64,000 nucleotides of DNA, taken from GCA-003244245 sp052390115 (lineage in GTDB: Bacteria > Actinomycetota > Actinomycetes > Mycobacteriales > Pseudonocardiaceae). This document shows positions 15,767 to 25,777 of the stretch, one piece after another. Location: assembly GCA_052390115.1 (NCBI GenBank), contig JBQTHE010000007.1, positions 1-64,000 on the forward strand. Direction: 5' to 3'. The position numbers were made by a program, and so were the translations under genes. The notes below the pieces were generated by a model, which searched no databases, was not told the origin of the DNA, and was given only the letters and a program-made list of their open reading frames with translations. Position 1 is the first letter of the stretch. Each line of letters starts with the position of its first letter.

Positions 15767-18712
15767 ATGAGAGCTGCAGACGGCGGGTCGACGGTCCGGG
15801 TGGACGTGCTCGGGCCGCTGCGGCTCGTGGTCGGCGGCAATGCGGTCGACGTGCGCGGGCCGAAGCGCCGTGCGGTGCTCGCGTTGCTGGCGGTGGCCGA
15901 GGGACGAGCGGTGACGGTCGATCACCTCGTGGACGCCCTGTGGCCGTCCGAGCCGCCCGAATCGGGACGGGCGGCCGTGCACAGCCATGTCTCCCGGCTC
16001 CGCGGGCACCTCGGGTCGGCGGCGGCGAGACTGGAGACGTTGGTCGGCGGGTACCGCCTGGTGCTCGGGGACGGCGAGCTGGACGCGGCGCAGGCGCGCT
16101 CACTACTGGCACAGGGTCGCGACAGCGCGGAAAACGACCCCGCCGGAGCAAGCACGCTGCTGCGCGAAGCGCGTGCGTTGTGGCGCGGCCCGGGGCTCGC
16201 CGGTCTCGCCGAGATCGCACCCCTTGCGACCGCGGCATTCGCCCTGGAGCAGCTGCACCGCGAGGTGACCGACCTCCTGGTCACCTGCGCGATCGACGCG
16301 GGCCAGGTCGACGGTGCCGTTGCGCTCGCCGCCGAAGGGCTCGCCGCCGATCCGCTGCGGGAGCCCGCGGTCTTGCTGCTGATGCGGGCGCTGGCGGCGT
16401 CCGGACGGGCGCCAGAGGCACTGCGCGCCGGGCGCGAGTACCGGCGCAGACTGGCCGAGGAGGCCGGTCTCGACCCGTCATCGGCACTGGGTGAGCTCGA
16501 GCGCGGCATCGCCGCAGGAGCCCTGGGTGCAGTGCGCACGGCGGCAGTACGCACGGCAGACGGCCCGCCCGCGGCCGCGCTCACCCGGCCGGCAACCCGG
16601 CTGATCGGCCGCGACGCGCAGGTGGCGGCACTGCACCGGCTGCTCGCAACCGAGCGGCTGGTTACGATCGTCGGCCCGGGCGGAGTCGGCAAGACCCGCG
16701 TCGCGCTGGAAGTGGCCCGGCGGTCCGAGGGCGCGATGGTGCTGCTGCTGGCACCGGTCACCGATCCCACCGCAGTCCCGCACGCGCTGGCTGCAGTGCT
16801 GGACCTGCAGGTCGCCCAGGTCGACGTCCTTTCGGCCTGCATCGCGATCCTGGGAGCCGGACCCGGCCTGCTGGTGATCGACAACTGCGAGCACCTGCTC
16901 GACGCGGTACGGGACACGGTTGGCGTGGTCCTGGACGGCTGCCCTGAGCTCACTGTGCTGGCCACCAGCCGGGAGCCGCTCGGTCTCGCCGCCGAATGCC
17001 CCTCCCGCCTGGCGCCGCTCCCGCTCCCGCTTCCGCGCCACGCCGACCGTGATGCCGCAGCGTTGGAGCGCATCCCGTCGGTGGCGGTCTTCCTCGACCG
17101 CGCCGCCCGGGTCCGGTCCGGCTTCGCCCCAGGTCCCGATGAGCTCCGCCTCGTCGCCGATATCGTGCGGCGCCTCGACGGGATGCCGCTAGCCATCGAG
17201 CTCGCCGCCGGGCGGTTGTCCACCTTCTCGCTGGCCGACCTGCACGACCGCCTCGACCGCTCGCTCGACCTGCTCGGCGCCGGACGGATCACCGCCGATT
17301 CCCGGCACCGGACGCTGCGAGCGACCGTCGAGTGGTCCTATCAACTCCTCACCGACGATGAGCAGCGGCTGTTCCGGCACCTGTCGGTCTTCGTCGACGG
17401 CGTCGACCTCGAGACGGCCGAGGACGTCGCCGCCGACCTGGCCCTGTCCGGCGACCCGGGAAGCGCGCTGGCCCACCTCGTCGACGCGTCGATGATCGAC
17501 GCCAGGTTCGAGGGCCGGACCCGGTACCGCATGCTCGACACGCTGCGGGCCTTCGGCCTCGACCGGCTGACGGCGGCGGGCGAGCAGGACGCCGCGGTGG
17601 GTCGCCTGCTGCGCTGGGCGGTTGAGCTGGCCGTGTGGATCGACGCGGCCATCATGACCGAGCGCGAACCAAAGGCCGATGCCGTCCTGCGTCGCGAGCT
17701 GCCCAACCTGCGGGCCGCGTGGCGCCTGGCCCGCCAGATGGGATCGCTCGACGTCGCTGTCGCGCTGGTCACCGCCCTGCTCTCCGCGTCCACCTGGCGT
17801 GATCTCACCGAGATTTGGGGCTGGGCCGAGGAGCTGGTCGACGACGCCGCGCTCGCTGCCCACCCCCGTGCAGCCAGGGTGCTAGGTATCGCCGCGCAGG
17901 ATGCCTACCTGCGTGGCGACCACCCACGGGCCGACCAGCTCGCCCGTGCCGGCCTCGAGCTGGCGGCCGACGCCGACGGGAAGTCGTACTGCCTGTCCTC
18001 GCTGTCGCTGGCCGACCTCAGTCGCGGCGCGTACGCCGACGTCGTCGAGCACGCCCTTGCCGCGGCGGCGCTCGCCACCAGGCCGCTCGGGGATGTCGGG
18101 GTCGCGGCGCTCGCCGCGATCTATGCCGGTGATCTGGACCAGGCGCGGGTGCTCAACGACCGGCTGGTGGCCGAGGCGGCGTCGCCCACCCTGCGCGCGT
18201 TCGGTGCGTATGTTGCCGGGGAGATCGACAATGTCGCCGGTCGCCGGGAACGGGCCGAGGAGCACTACGCCGGGGCCATCGAGCTGGCCCGCTCGTCGGG
18301 CGCGACCTTCGTTATCGGCATCGCTTCGGTCGGCCTGCTGACAGTGCGCGCCGACGCTGGCCGGGTCCACGACGCGCTGCGCGGTTACCGCGACGTCATC
18401 GACTACTGGGCTCGTTCGGGCAACTGGACGCAGCAGTGGGTGACCTTGCGCAACCTCGCCCAGCTGCTGCGCCGGCTCGGCGACCACGATCCGGCGGCTC
18501 TGCTCGACACCGCGGCCGAGCAGGCACCGGACGCACCCGCCGCTGGCGCCACCCCCCGGTCCGAGCGCAACACGGAGTTCGCGGCCGCAGTGCCACCACA
18601 CCCCCCGGCCTCGAATCGGACGGGCGTCCTTGAAGTTGCGCGGCAGGCGATTGAGCGGAACCTGACCGGCGGCGCTGGCTCTGTGCATGAGCGCCGGACA
18701 CACCGGGCATGA
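15767..18712 (+). CDS. AfsR/SARP-like regulator with BTAD and NB-ARC ATPase domains
   Basis: A 981-aa multidomain activator. An OmpR-type winged helix (about 5-95, DVLGPLRLVVGGNAVDVRGP) is followed by the bacterial transcriptional activation domain (about 100-245). Next come a STAND/NB-ARC ATPase with Walker A GPGGVGKT (about 303-310) and Walker B LLVIDNCEHL (about 368-377), and a TPR-like helical C-terminus. ATG 15767 follows a short direct duplication (gatgagagct twice). The 3' end runs into two inverted copies of the 22-bp repeat, so the last about 10 codons derive from the repeat. Likely target: the divergent FAD oxidoreductase. Confidence 0.9.
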   Translation: MRAADGGSTVRVDVLGPLRLVVGGNAVDVRGPKRRAVLALLAVAEGRAVTVDHLVDALWPSEPPESGRAAVHSHVSRLRGHLGSAAARLETLVGGYRLVLGDGELDAAQARSLLAQGRDSAENDPAGASTLLREARALWRGPGLAGLAEIAPLATAAFALEQLHREVTDLLVTCAIDAGQVDGAVALAAEGLAADPLREPAVLLLMRALAASGRAPEALRAGREYRRRLAEEAGLDPSSALGELERGIAAGALGAVRTAAVRTADGPPAAALTRPATRLIGRDAQVAALHRLLATERLVTIVGPGGVGKTRVALEVARRSEGAMVLLLAPVTDPTAVPHALAAVLDLQVAQVDVLSACIAILGAGPGLLVIDNCEHLLDAVRDTVGVVLDGCPELTVLATSREPLGLAAECPSRLAPLPLPLPRHADRDAAALERIPSVAVFLDRAARVRSGFAPGPDELRLVADIVRRLDGMPLAIELAAGRLSTFSLADLHDRLDRSLDLLGAGRITADSRHRTLRATVEWSYQLLTDDEQRLFRHLSVFVDGVDLETAEDVAADLALSGDPGSALAHLVDASMIDARFEGRTRYRMLDTLRAFGLDRLTAAGEQDAAVGRLLRWAVELAVWIDAAIMTEREPKADAVLRRELPNLRAAWRLARQMGSLDVAVALVTALLSASTWRDLTEIWGWAEELVDDAALAAHPRAARVLGIAAQDAYLRGDHPRADQLARAGLELAADADGKSYCLSSLSLADLSRGAYADVVEHALAAAALATRPLGDVGVAALAAIYAGDLDQARVLNDRLVAEAASPTLRAFGAYVAGEIDNVAGRRERAEEHYAGAIELARSSGATFVIGIASVGLLTVRADAGRVHDALRGYRDVIDYWARSGNWTQQWVTLRNLAQLLRRLGDHDPAALLDTAAEQAPDAPAAGATPRSERNTEFAAAVPPHPPASNRTGVLEVARQAIERNLTGGAGSVHERRTHRA

Positions 18713-18729
18713 GCGCCGGACACACCGGG
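18686..18729 (-). repeat. Third site of the 22-bp repeat (two units, inverted)
   Basis: Two adjacent 22-bp units, identical apart from their ends, read on the minus strand as GTGTGTCCGGCGCTCATGC plus three bases. They match the unit GTGTGTCGGGCTCTCGTGC seen at 1081-1190 and 1952-1991. The array overlaps the 3' end of the BTAD regulator and creates the apparent start (MSAGHTGHD) of the following peptidase remnant. Confidence 0.7.
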
Positions 18730-19660
18730 CATGACGCGCTGCCCGATCCGTTCTATCCGCACGTCAGCCCCTACATGCTCTATCGACTGGCCGGCCGCTA
18801 CGACGAGTTCGAAGGCGAGAGCGACGTCGGGTCGTCGCTGCGTGGCGCGTTCAAAGGGTGGTTCAACCATGGAGTGTTGCTGGAAGCGGACTGGCCTGAA
18901 CCAGTACCCCAAGCCGGATCTGGGCGACGAGGATGTCGTTGACCAGACCCGCGAGCGCCCACTGGGTGCCTTCTACCGGGTAACCTACCGCCTCCCCGAC
19001 ATGCACTCTGCAATTAGCGAGCTGAATGCCATCTGCGTCTCGGCGGTCATCCACGAGGGCTGGGTGAAGCCGGTCGAGCTGATCAGGAACGGTGAGGTCA
19101 TGCACGTGATCGCCCGCCGAGTGGATGCGCGCTCGCTGGGTGGCCACGCGTTCGCGTTGGTCGGCTACAACGAGGTCGGCTTCCTGGTGCAGAACTCCTG
19201 GAGTTCCGAGTGGGGCAAGGGCGGGTTCGCGACGCTGCCCTACGAGGACTGGCTCAAGTCCGCCTACGATGCCTGGGTCGCCCGCCCGGGGGTACCCCAG
19301 ACACTGTTCGCCAGCGGCCGGTCAACCACCGTAACGGCAACCAGCGGGGACCTCGTCACCGGCCCAGCGCCCAACCTCCAGCGGTTGGCGATGCACGTGG
19401 TCAACCTTGGCAACCAGGGACGACTCTCATCGAACGGCAAGTTCGTCAGCTCTCCCATCCAGATCGACCGAGTTTTCGGGCACAGTGCGGGTGCGATCTT
19501 CCACGCGGCCCTACTGCAGCGACTAGCCGAGTTCTATCACAAATCCCTGCTCTATTTGGTCTCACGTGCAATCCCGGATCCCGCGTTCTGGATGCAGAAC
19601 GCGCTGAATCGAGTCCGTTTTAACGCGTTCTGCATCCAGGACGCGGTAAAACGGATCCGC
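18709..19660 (+). pseudogene. C1-family (papain-like) peptidase remnant with hydrolase tail
   Basis: Two frames together encode pieces of one protein. Frame one gives SPYMLYRLAGRYDEFEGESD and GSSLRGAFKGWFNHG. From about 18890 a second frame gives RPLGAFYRVTYRLPDMHSAI, the catalytic-His region GHAFALVGYNEVGF and the Asn motif NSWSSEWGKGGF. A C-terminal piece carries the GHSAGAIFHAALLQRLAE nucleophile elbow of an alpha/beta-hydrolase. The N-terminal domain with the catalytic Cys is absent, a frameshift separates the pieces, and the peptidase-hydrolase link appears deleted. Degraded gene. Confidence 0.75.
19582..19654. terminator. Nested palindromes between convergent genes
   Basis: The hairpin CGCGTTCTG-GATG-CAGAACGCG (19582-19603) is followed by its inverted counterpart CGCGTTCTG-CATC-CAGGACGCG (19624-19645). 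The two also pair with each other as a 16-bp perfect inverted repeat (19588-19603 with 19624-19639). The outer flanks CCGTTTTAACGCG (19615-19627) and CGCGGTAAAACGG (19642-19654) extend the second into a 40-bp near-palindrome. It lies between the peptidase remnant and thiD, so a bidirectional terminator is plausible. Confidence 0.55.
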
Positions 19661-19665
19661 CTACG

Positions 19666-20504
19666 TCAGGGGGGACGGCGGCGCCAGAAGGGGGACACCG
19701 GGCCGATGCCGGCGCCGAGCGGGTAGGCGTGGGCGACCGCCTGCTCGATGTAACGCTTGCCGTACCCGACCGCCTCGGGCATCGTCGAACCGCGGGCCAG
19801 TGCCGAGGTGATCGCTGCGGACAGGGTGTCGCCGCTACCGTGGGTGTGCGGGGTGGCTGACCGGGGACCGGTGAACGCGGTGAACTCGCTGCCGTCGTAG
19901 AGCAGGTCCAGGCACTGCGGGTTCCGCTCCTGGGGATCGTGGCGCAGGTGCCCGCCCTTGACCAGCACCCACTGCGAGCCCAGGGCGTGCAACTTCTTCG
20001 CTGCGGTGTATTGCTCTGCCCGGGTACCGACGTCGAGGCCGACGAGCAGCCGCACCTCGTCCAGGTTCGGGGTGACCAGGGTGGCCCGGGGGAGCAGTTC
20101 GGAGCGCAGCACGGCCAGGGCATCGTCGGCCAGCAGCGAGTCGCCGTGCATCGAGGCGGCCACCGGATCGACCACCAACGGCACCGACGTACCGATGCCG
20201 ACCTCGTCGCACACCTCGGCCACCGCGGAGATGATCTCCGCCGAGGCCAGCATGCCGGTTTTGGCGGCGGCCACCCCGATATCGGTGGCCACCGCCCGGA
20301 TCTGATCGGCCACTGTGGCCGGTGGGATAGCGATGAAACCGGTCACACCCAGCGAGTTCTGCACCGTCACCGCCGTGACCGCGACGCAGCCGTGCACGCC
20401 GCAGGTGGTGAAGGTGCGCAGATCAGCCTGCAGTCCTGCCCCACCACCGGAGTCCGACCCCGCGATGGTCAGCGCTACCGTCGGCCCAGTGCGGGGCGCA
20501 GCGG

Positions 20505-20508
<4 letters not shown>
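19666..20508 (-). CDS. thiD: Hydroxymethylpyrimidine/phosphomethylpyrimidine kinase ThiD
   Basis: A 280-aa ribokinase-fold kinase that phosphorylates HMP and HMP-phosphate for thiamine synthesis. Visible motifs are the N-terminal ALTIAGSDSGGGAGLQADLRT, the KTGML loop, the Mg/ATP segment LVTPNLDEVRLL and the anion hole/catalytic base region HTHGSGDTLSAAI. GTG 20508 overlaps the thiC stop by 4 bp (GTGA), so it is translationally coupled and shares the TPP riboswitch. The longer upstream frame lies inside thiC and is rejected. Confidence 0.93.
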
Positions 20509-22181
<1,673 letters not shown>

Positions 22182-22187
22182 GGATCA

Positions 22188-22287
22188 GCCTTCCTACGCC
22201 GGCATTACCCGGACAGGTTCTGCGGTCGACAGCCCCGGGTCGGCGCCCAGCTGCCCTCTCAGCCCGCTTCGGTGCGAGCTCCCGCGT
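22188..22287 (-). promoter_or_regulatory. TPP riboswitch (THI element)
   Basis: Read on the minus strand, the leader of thiC contains GGGAGCTCGCACC, then GGGCTGAGAGGGC and, further on, GAACCTGTCCGGGTAATGCC and GGCGTAGGAAGGC. These are the conserved CUGAGAG (pyrimidine-sensing arm) and the GAACCUG...CCGG-UAAURCCGGCGUAGG blocks of THI elements. The 3' end lies about 7 nt before the thiC ATG, so control is probably at translation initiation. Confidence 0.93.
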
Positions 22288-22412
22288 GTTCAATTGACTG
22301 CTCGACCGTAGCGTCCAGGGCAGCGAACTGTCATTAGGCTCGGATGCCGGCTGATCGTGGCACCGGTAGTATTCGGGTGGTCGCTTACGGTGACAACACG
22401 TCGGGGGGCTCC

Positions 22413-23693
22413 GTGCACGGCATTTCTGATATCTCGTCGCGTCGTGTCGTCGTGGTTGGTCAGGGTTACGTTGGCTTGCCGGTGGCTATTCGGACCGTCG
22501 AGGTTGGTTTCGACGTCGTCGGTTTTGACATCGACAAGACCCGTATCGATCGCCTCCGCAAGGCGGAGACGTTCATCGATGACATCACCGACGGCGATCT
22601 CGAGATAGCGGTGAGTACTGGACGGTATCTGCCCACCGACGATCCTGCGGCGCTGGCGGGGTTCGACGTCGCGATCGTGTGCGTGCCGACTCCCTGGCGG
22701 GACGGCGCACCCGATCTGAGCTACGTCGAGGATGCGGCGGCCCTCATCGCCCCCCACATCACACCTGGATGCTGCGTCATCCTCGAGTCCACGAGCTATC
22801 CCGGCACCACCGAGGAGATCTTCATCCCGATCCTGGAAGCCGGCTCGGGACTGTGCGCGGGGGAGCAGTTCTCCGCCGGGTACAGTCCGGAACGCATCGA
22901 CCCCGGCAACAAGATCTGGCGGTTCGACAACACCCCGAAGATCATCGCTGGCGTGAACCAGGCCTCGCTGCAGGCGCTGGCCGACTTCTACGGTCAACTC
23001 GTCGAGCACACGGTGCCGGTGCCCGGGCTTCGTGAGGCTGAGCTTGCCAAGCTGCTGGAGAACACCTTCCGGCACGTCAACATCGCCCTGGTCAACGAAC
23101 TCGCGATCTACTGCCACGACCTCGGGCTCGACGTGTGGTCGGTCATTGACGCGGCGGCCACGAAGCCTTTCGGATTCATGAAGTTCACGCCGGGGCCAGG
23201 GGTTGGCGGGCATTGCCTGCCGATCGACCCTTGTTACCTGTCCTGGCAGGCGCGACGATCTTTGGGGCGCGGCTTGCGTTTCGTGGACATGGCCAATGAC
23301 GTCAATGACCACATGCCCGACTACGTCGTGTCCCGCGTGGTCACCCACCTCAACCAGCAACGCAGGGCCGTCAACGGCAGCCGGATCCTGCTCGTGGGGC
23401 TGGCCTATAAGCAGAACTCGAGGGACACCAGGCAGTCGACGGCGATCGCGGTGGCCGAACGACTCAACGATCTGGGCGCCGATCTGCTGGCGATCGACCC
23501 GCTCATCGACGTCGGCGAGATCCCCAGCTATATCCGGATGGTGCCCTGCGAGTCCTGTCAGATCACCAAGGCTGACCTGGTGATCGTGCTCGCCGACCAC
23601 GACGTGATCGACTGGGAGCTCTTCGAACAGCACGCCGATCTCGTTCTGGACACCCGCAACCGGCTGCGATCCCGTTCGGCAGCGCGGTTGTAG
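22413..23693 (+). CDS. Nucleotide-sugar dehydrogenase (UDP-GlcNAc/UDP-ManNAc 6-dehydrogenase type)
   Basis: A protein of about 426 aa of the UDP-glucose/GDP-mannose dehydrogenase superfamily. The N-terminal Rossmann motif is VVVVGQGYVGLPVA. The family Lys/Asn region is ELAKLLENTFRHVNIALVNE, and the catalytic Cys lies in PGVGGHCLPIDP. The GHCLPIDP form and NTFRHVNIA favour the WbpA-like group acting on UDP-N-acetylhexosamines. GTG 22413 follows a GGGGGG tract; an ATG at 22344 is an alternative. No glycosyltransferases are adjacent, though neuC and neuB homologues occur further right. Confidence 0.88.
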   Translation: MHGISDISSRRVVVVGQGYVGLPVAIRTVEVGFDVVGFDIDKTRIDRLRKAETFIDDITDGDLEIAVSTGRYLPTDDPAALAGFDVAIVCVPTPWRDGAPDLSYVEDAAALIAPHITPGCCVILESTSYPGTTEEIFIPILEAGSGLCAGEQFSAGYSPERIDPGNKIWRFDNTPKIIAGVNQASLQALADFYGQLVEHTVPVPGLREAELAKLLENTFRHVNIALVNELAIYCHDLGLDVWSVIDAAATKPFGFMKFTPGPGVGGHCLPIDPCYLSWQARRSLGRGLRFVDMANDVNDHMPDYVVSRVVTHLNQQRRAVNGSRILLVGLAYKQNSRDTRQSTAIAVAERLNDLGADLLAIDPLIDVGEIPSYIRMVPCESCQITKADLVIVLADHDVIDWELFEQHADLVLDTRNRLRSRSAARL

Positions 23694-23702
23694 AGCGCGT
23701 CG

Positions 23703-24560
23703 TCAGCCCTGAGACTCGGCGGGCCATGCTCGATACTCGTCAGCGACACGTCGTAGTCGAGCGCGGGCCTCGTCTTCGAACACCGCCATGTGTTCGAGTT
23801 CGCTGAACAGCGTCTCGTAGGTGGCGATGTCCCCAGGATCATCGGTCAGCGCGGTCGCGGTCTTGGTACCAATCTGCACGGCGCGGCTGTCGAAGATGTG
23901 GAAGCCATGCGGTGCGAGCACGTTTGCGGGGGTGCGTCGGATGATCAGCCCGATCCGCACGTTCGGTAACTGACTTACCTGCGTGATGTGGTCTACCTGC
24001 TCGGCCATCAGTCGTGCATCGCGGACGCACCAGTCCAGCGCGCTCTCTGCCTGGATCAGCACCCACTCTCGGCCGGTGTCTGCAAGGGCCTTTTGTCGGC
24101 CGAGTCGAGCGGCTACCCCGTCGGCGGCCTGTTGCGCGGTGCGACCTCGGGAGTCGAACACCATCTCTGCGTAGGCGGGGGTCTGCAACATCCCAAGGAT
24201 GATGTTCGGTTGGTAGGCGCGGATCAGGGCCGATGACCGCTCGATCTTCCCTAGGCGTTCTTGGAAGTGGTTGAGGCCCCGCTGCATGACGATCCGCGAG
24301 TCCAGGTGCTCGGGCCTGATCGCGGTGGCCAGCTCCACCAACCGAGCTGTGGTGTCCGGGTCGGCGCCATAGACGCGAGCGAGCGCCTCTACAGTCTCCG
24401 GGGCGGGCACCAGCCCGCCGCGTTCAATGCGGGACAGTCCGGGTTGGCTGATGCCAGCTGCCGCCGCGGCGGGGATCTGCTTCATACCAGCGGCACTCCG
24501 CAAGGCCCTCAGGGAGTGAGAGAGTTCGTCGCGACCGTCGCCGCGCCGCTCCGTCGTCAC
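23703..24560 (-). CDS. XRE-family regulator with DUF5753 domain (second cassette)
   Basis: A 285-aa protein with an N-terminal helix-turn-helix (LSHSLRALRSAAGMKQIPAA, then GISQPGLSRIERGGLVPAPE) and a C-terminal DUF5753 domain (IILGMLQTPAYAEMVF, REWVLIQAESALDW). GTG 24560 lies 2 bp after the DUF6879 stop. Same gene order as at 11299-12799, but the two XRE proteins are diverged. It is the last gene of a leftward three-gene operon divergent from the graspetide genes, which it may regulate. Confidence 0.88.
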   Translation of the reverse strand: MTTERRGDGRDELSHSLRALRSAAGMKQIPAAAAAGISQPGLSRIERGGLVPAPETVEALARVYGADPDTTARLVELATAIRPEHLDSRIVMQRGLNHFQERLGKIERSSALIRAYQPNIILGMLQTPAYAEMVFDSRGRTAQQAADGVAARLGRQKALADTGREWVLIQAESALDWCVRDARLMAEQVDHITQVSQLPNVRIGLIIRRTPANVLAPHGFHIFDSRAVQIGTKTATALTDDPGDIATYETLFSELEHMAVFEDEARARLRRVADEYRAWPAESQG

Positions 24561-24562
24561 CG

Positions 24563-25135
24563 TCAGGCTGCCCAGTGATCGCGGTGGAACTGCGGGTGCG
24601 CCGCCCACCACTGCTCGAACGGCTCCGCCTGGGACCACATCACCTTCGCGATGTTTTGGTATCTGGCGACGATGGCAGGCGAGCTGTCGGCCTCCGCGCC
24701 AAGAGGCCGGGCTTCAGCGGTGTAATGGATGCGGATCAGGTGCTTGTCGTCGGCGAGATAGAAGTCCCCGCGCGCGTCACTGACGGATCGTTGCAGGTCG
24801 GGCCGGTCGGCGGGGAGCTCCAGGATGCGGATCTCCTCGTACGGGTTGAGCGCGTAGCTCCACTCGCACTCAAACCGCAGGTAGTCCGACAGCGGCAGGC
24901 TCACTGCGTGGACCCGGCGTCGACGTAAGCCGCGGGTCTTCTCGTCTGCGAGCCGGTCAAGCCACCGTTGCCGCCGTTCCGGGGTCGGTGCAGGTTCACC
25001 CGCGAGGTAACGGGCGAAGTCGGATCCTTCCGAGGGCACCTCGTAGGTGGACAGTGTCTCCAGCCGGAACAGCGTCTTCGTGAAGTGAACTTCCAGATAC
25101 GCGCGTAGCTCAGTGGCATCCATCATGGCGATCAT
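24563..25135 (-). CDS. DUF6879 family protein (second cassette)
   Basis: A 190-aa protein related to 11373-11900. It has the helix LRAYLEVHFTKTLFRLETLS, the segment EVPSEGSDFARYLAGEPAP and the conserved FYLADDKHLIRIHYTAEARP region, and ends with a WSQAEPFEQWWAAHPQFH motif similar to the first copy's end. ATG 25135 overlaps the preceding small ORF by 4 bp (ATGA). The biochemical role is unknown; the recurring order small ORF-DUF6879-XRE suggests one functional unit. Confidence 0.75.
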   Translation of the reverse strand: MIAMMDATELRAYLEVHFTKTLFRLETLSTYEVPSEGSDFARYLAGEPAPTPERRQRWLDRLADEKTRGLRRRRVHAVSLPLSDYLRFECEWSYALNPYEEIRILELPADRPDLQRSVSDARGDFYLADDKHLIRIHYTAEARPLGAEADSSPAIVARYQNIAKVMWSQAEPFEQWWAAHPQFHRDHWAA

Positions 25136-25323
25136 GCCTCTGGGAGCTCGACGACGACCTCCCCCGGCCCGACGTTAGGGATCGCGGCTAGAACGTCCGG
25201 ATCCGCTGTTGGCGTGGCAACCATGTAGCGGATGCCGGGCCGTTCCTTGATCCGGTACTCGCCTGGGCAAAGGTCGTCGTCTCCGCAAGCCGCACTCCAC
25301 AGGGTCGTGACAGTGAGTTTCAT
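25132..25323 (-). CDS. Small hypothetical protein heading the second XRE cassette
   Basis: A 63-aa protein beginning MKLTVTTLWSAACGDDDLCP, ending in an acidic tail. ATG 25323 has GGAGGG at 8 nt and is preferred over the in-frame ATG at 25344. It contains two Cys (AACGDDDLC). No family is recognised. It overlaps the DUF6879 gene by 4 bp. Positionally equivalent to the 25-aa ORF of the first cassette, without obvious similarity. Confidence 0.6.
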   Translation of the reverse strand: MKLTVTTLWSAACGDDDLCPGEYRIKERPGIRYMVATPTADPDVLAAIPNVGPGEVVVELPEA

Positions 25324-25392
25324 CGGGTTCCCTCCGGTTGACACCAGTTGTTGGAAGTGTGTCTAAGTGGCGAGGTTCTAGTCAGTGAAGCT

Positions 25393-25427
25393 TGTAATAT
25401 TACATGGACTGTTGCATAGTGTCCATG
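25393..25427. promoter_or_regulatory. Twin palindromes between XRE cassette and graspetide operon
   Basis: TGTAATATTACA (25393-25404) is a perfect 12-bp palindrome. Overlapping its end, CATGGAC (25403-25409) and GTCCATG (25421-25427) form a perfect 7-bp inverted repeat whose 11-bp spacer contains TTGCATAG (25412-25419). Both are strikingly AT-rich for this genome. They lie about 70 bp upstream of the leftward cassette start and about 65 bp before the first rightward ORF, the expected place for an operator serving both. Confidence 0.55.
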
Positions 25428-25492
25428 GTCAGTCGAGCCCTCGCCTGGTGGCGATGGGCGCAGCAACGATCGCGATCAAGAAGGGGGTCATC

Positions 25493-25777
25493 GTGCCGGT
25501 ACCGGCATCCGCGTCTTGCGGGAACGCGGACGCGCGTCAGGCCAGGCGCGGCCAGCTGCATGGGATCTTGCGCAAGTACCTGAGGGGTGCGCCGGAGTTC
25601 TCTCCTGCGGTGCGGGCGGATTTGATCGGGTGGGGTGCGGGGCGGGTGCGGCGTTGGACGCCCCCGGCCGTCCCTCCCCCGCTTCCTCCCCGAAGGCTCC
25701 TCAGGGCGGGACGGCCGGACCCCACTTCCGGCGGGGCCGGCGAGGTGCACCCCGCCTCTCTCGGGGCGCTGCCGTGA
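25493..25777 (+). CDS. Possible small protein upstream of the graspetide genes
   Basis: A frame of up to 94 aa from GTG 25493, which follows AAGAAGGGGG at 25479-25488. Its TGA (25775-25777) overlaps the next ORF's GTG by 4 bp. The N-terminal half (GQLHGILRKYLRGAPEFSPA) looks protein-like; the C-terminal half is Pro/Arg-rich. Support is the overlap and ribosome site only. It may be spurious. Confidence 0.3.
   Translation: MPVPASASCGNADARQARRGQLHGILRKYLRGAPEFSPAVRADLIGWGAGRVRRWTPPAVPPPLPPRRLLRAGRPDPTSGGAGEVHPASLGALP

Noticed and set aside
15922..17292. 456-codon open frame on the minus strand
   Set aside because: It is antisense to the BTAD/NB-ARC regulator, which has clear domains. The product is Ser/Arg/Ala-rich low complexity, as expected from high-GC shadow frames.
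22290..23633. 447-codon minus-strand frame
   Set aside because: Antisense to the nucleotide-sugar dehydrogenase; composition typical of a shadow frame and it starts within the dehydrogenase.
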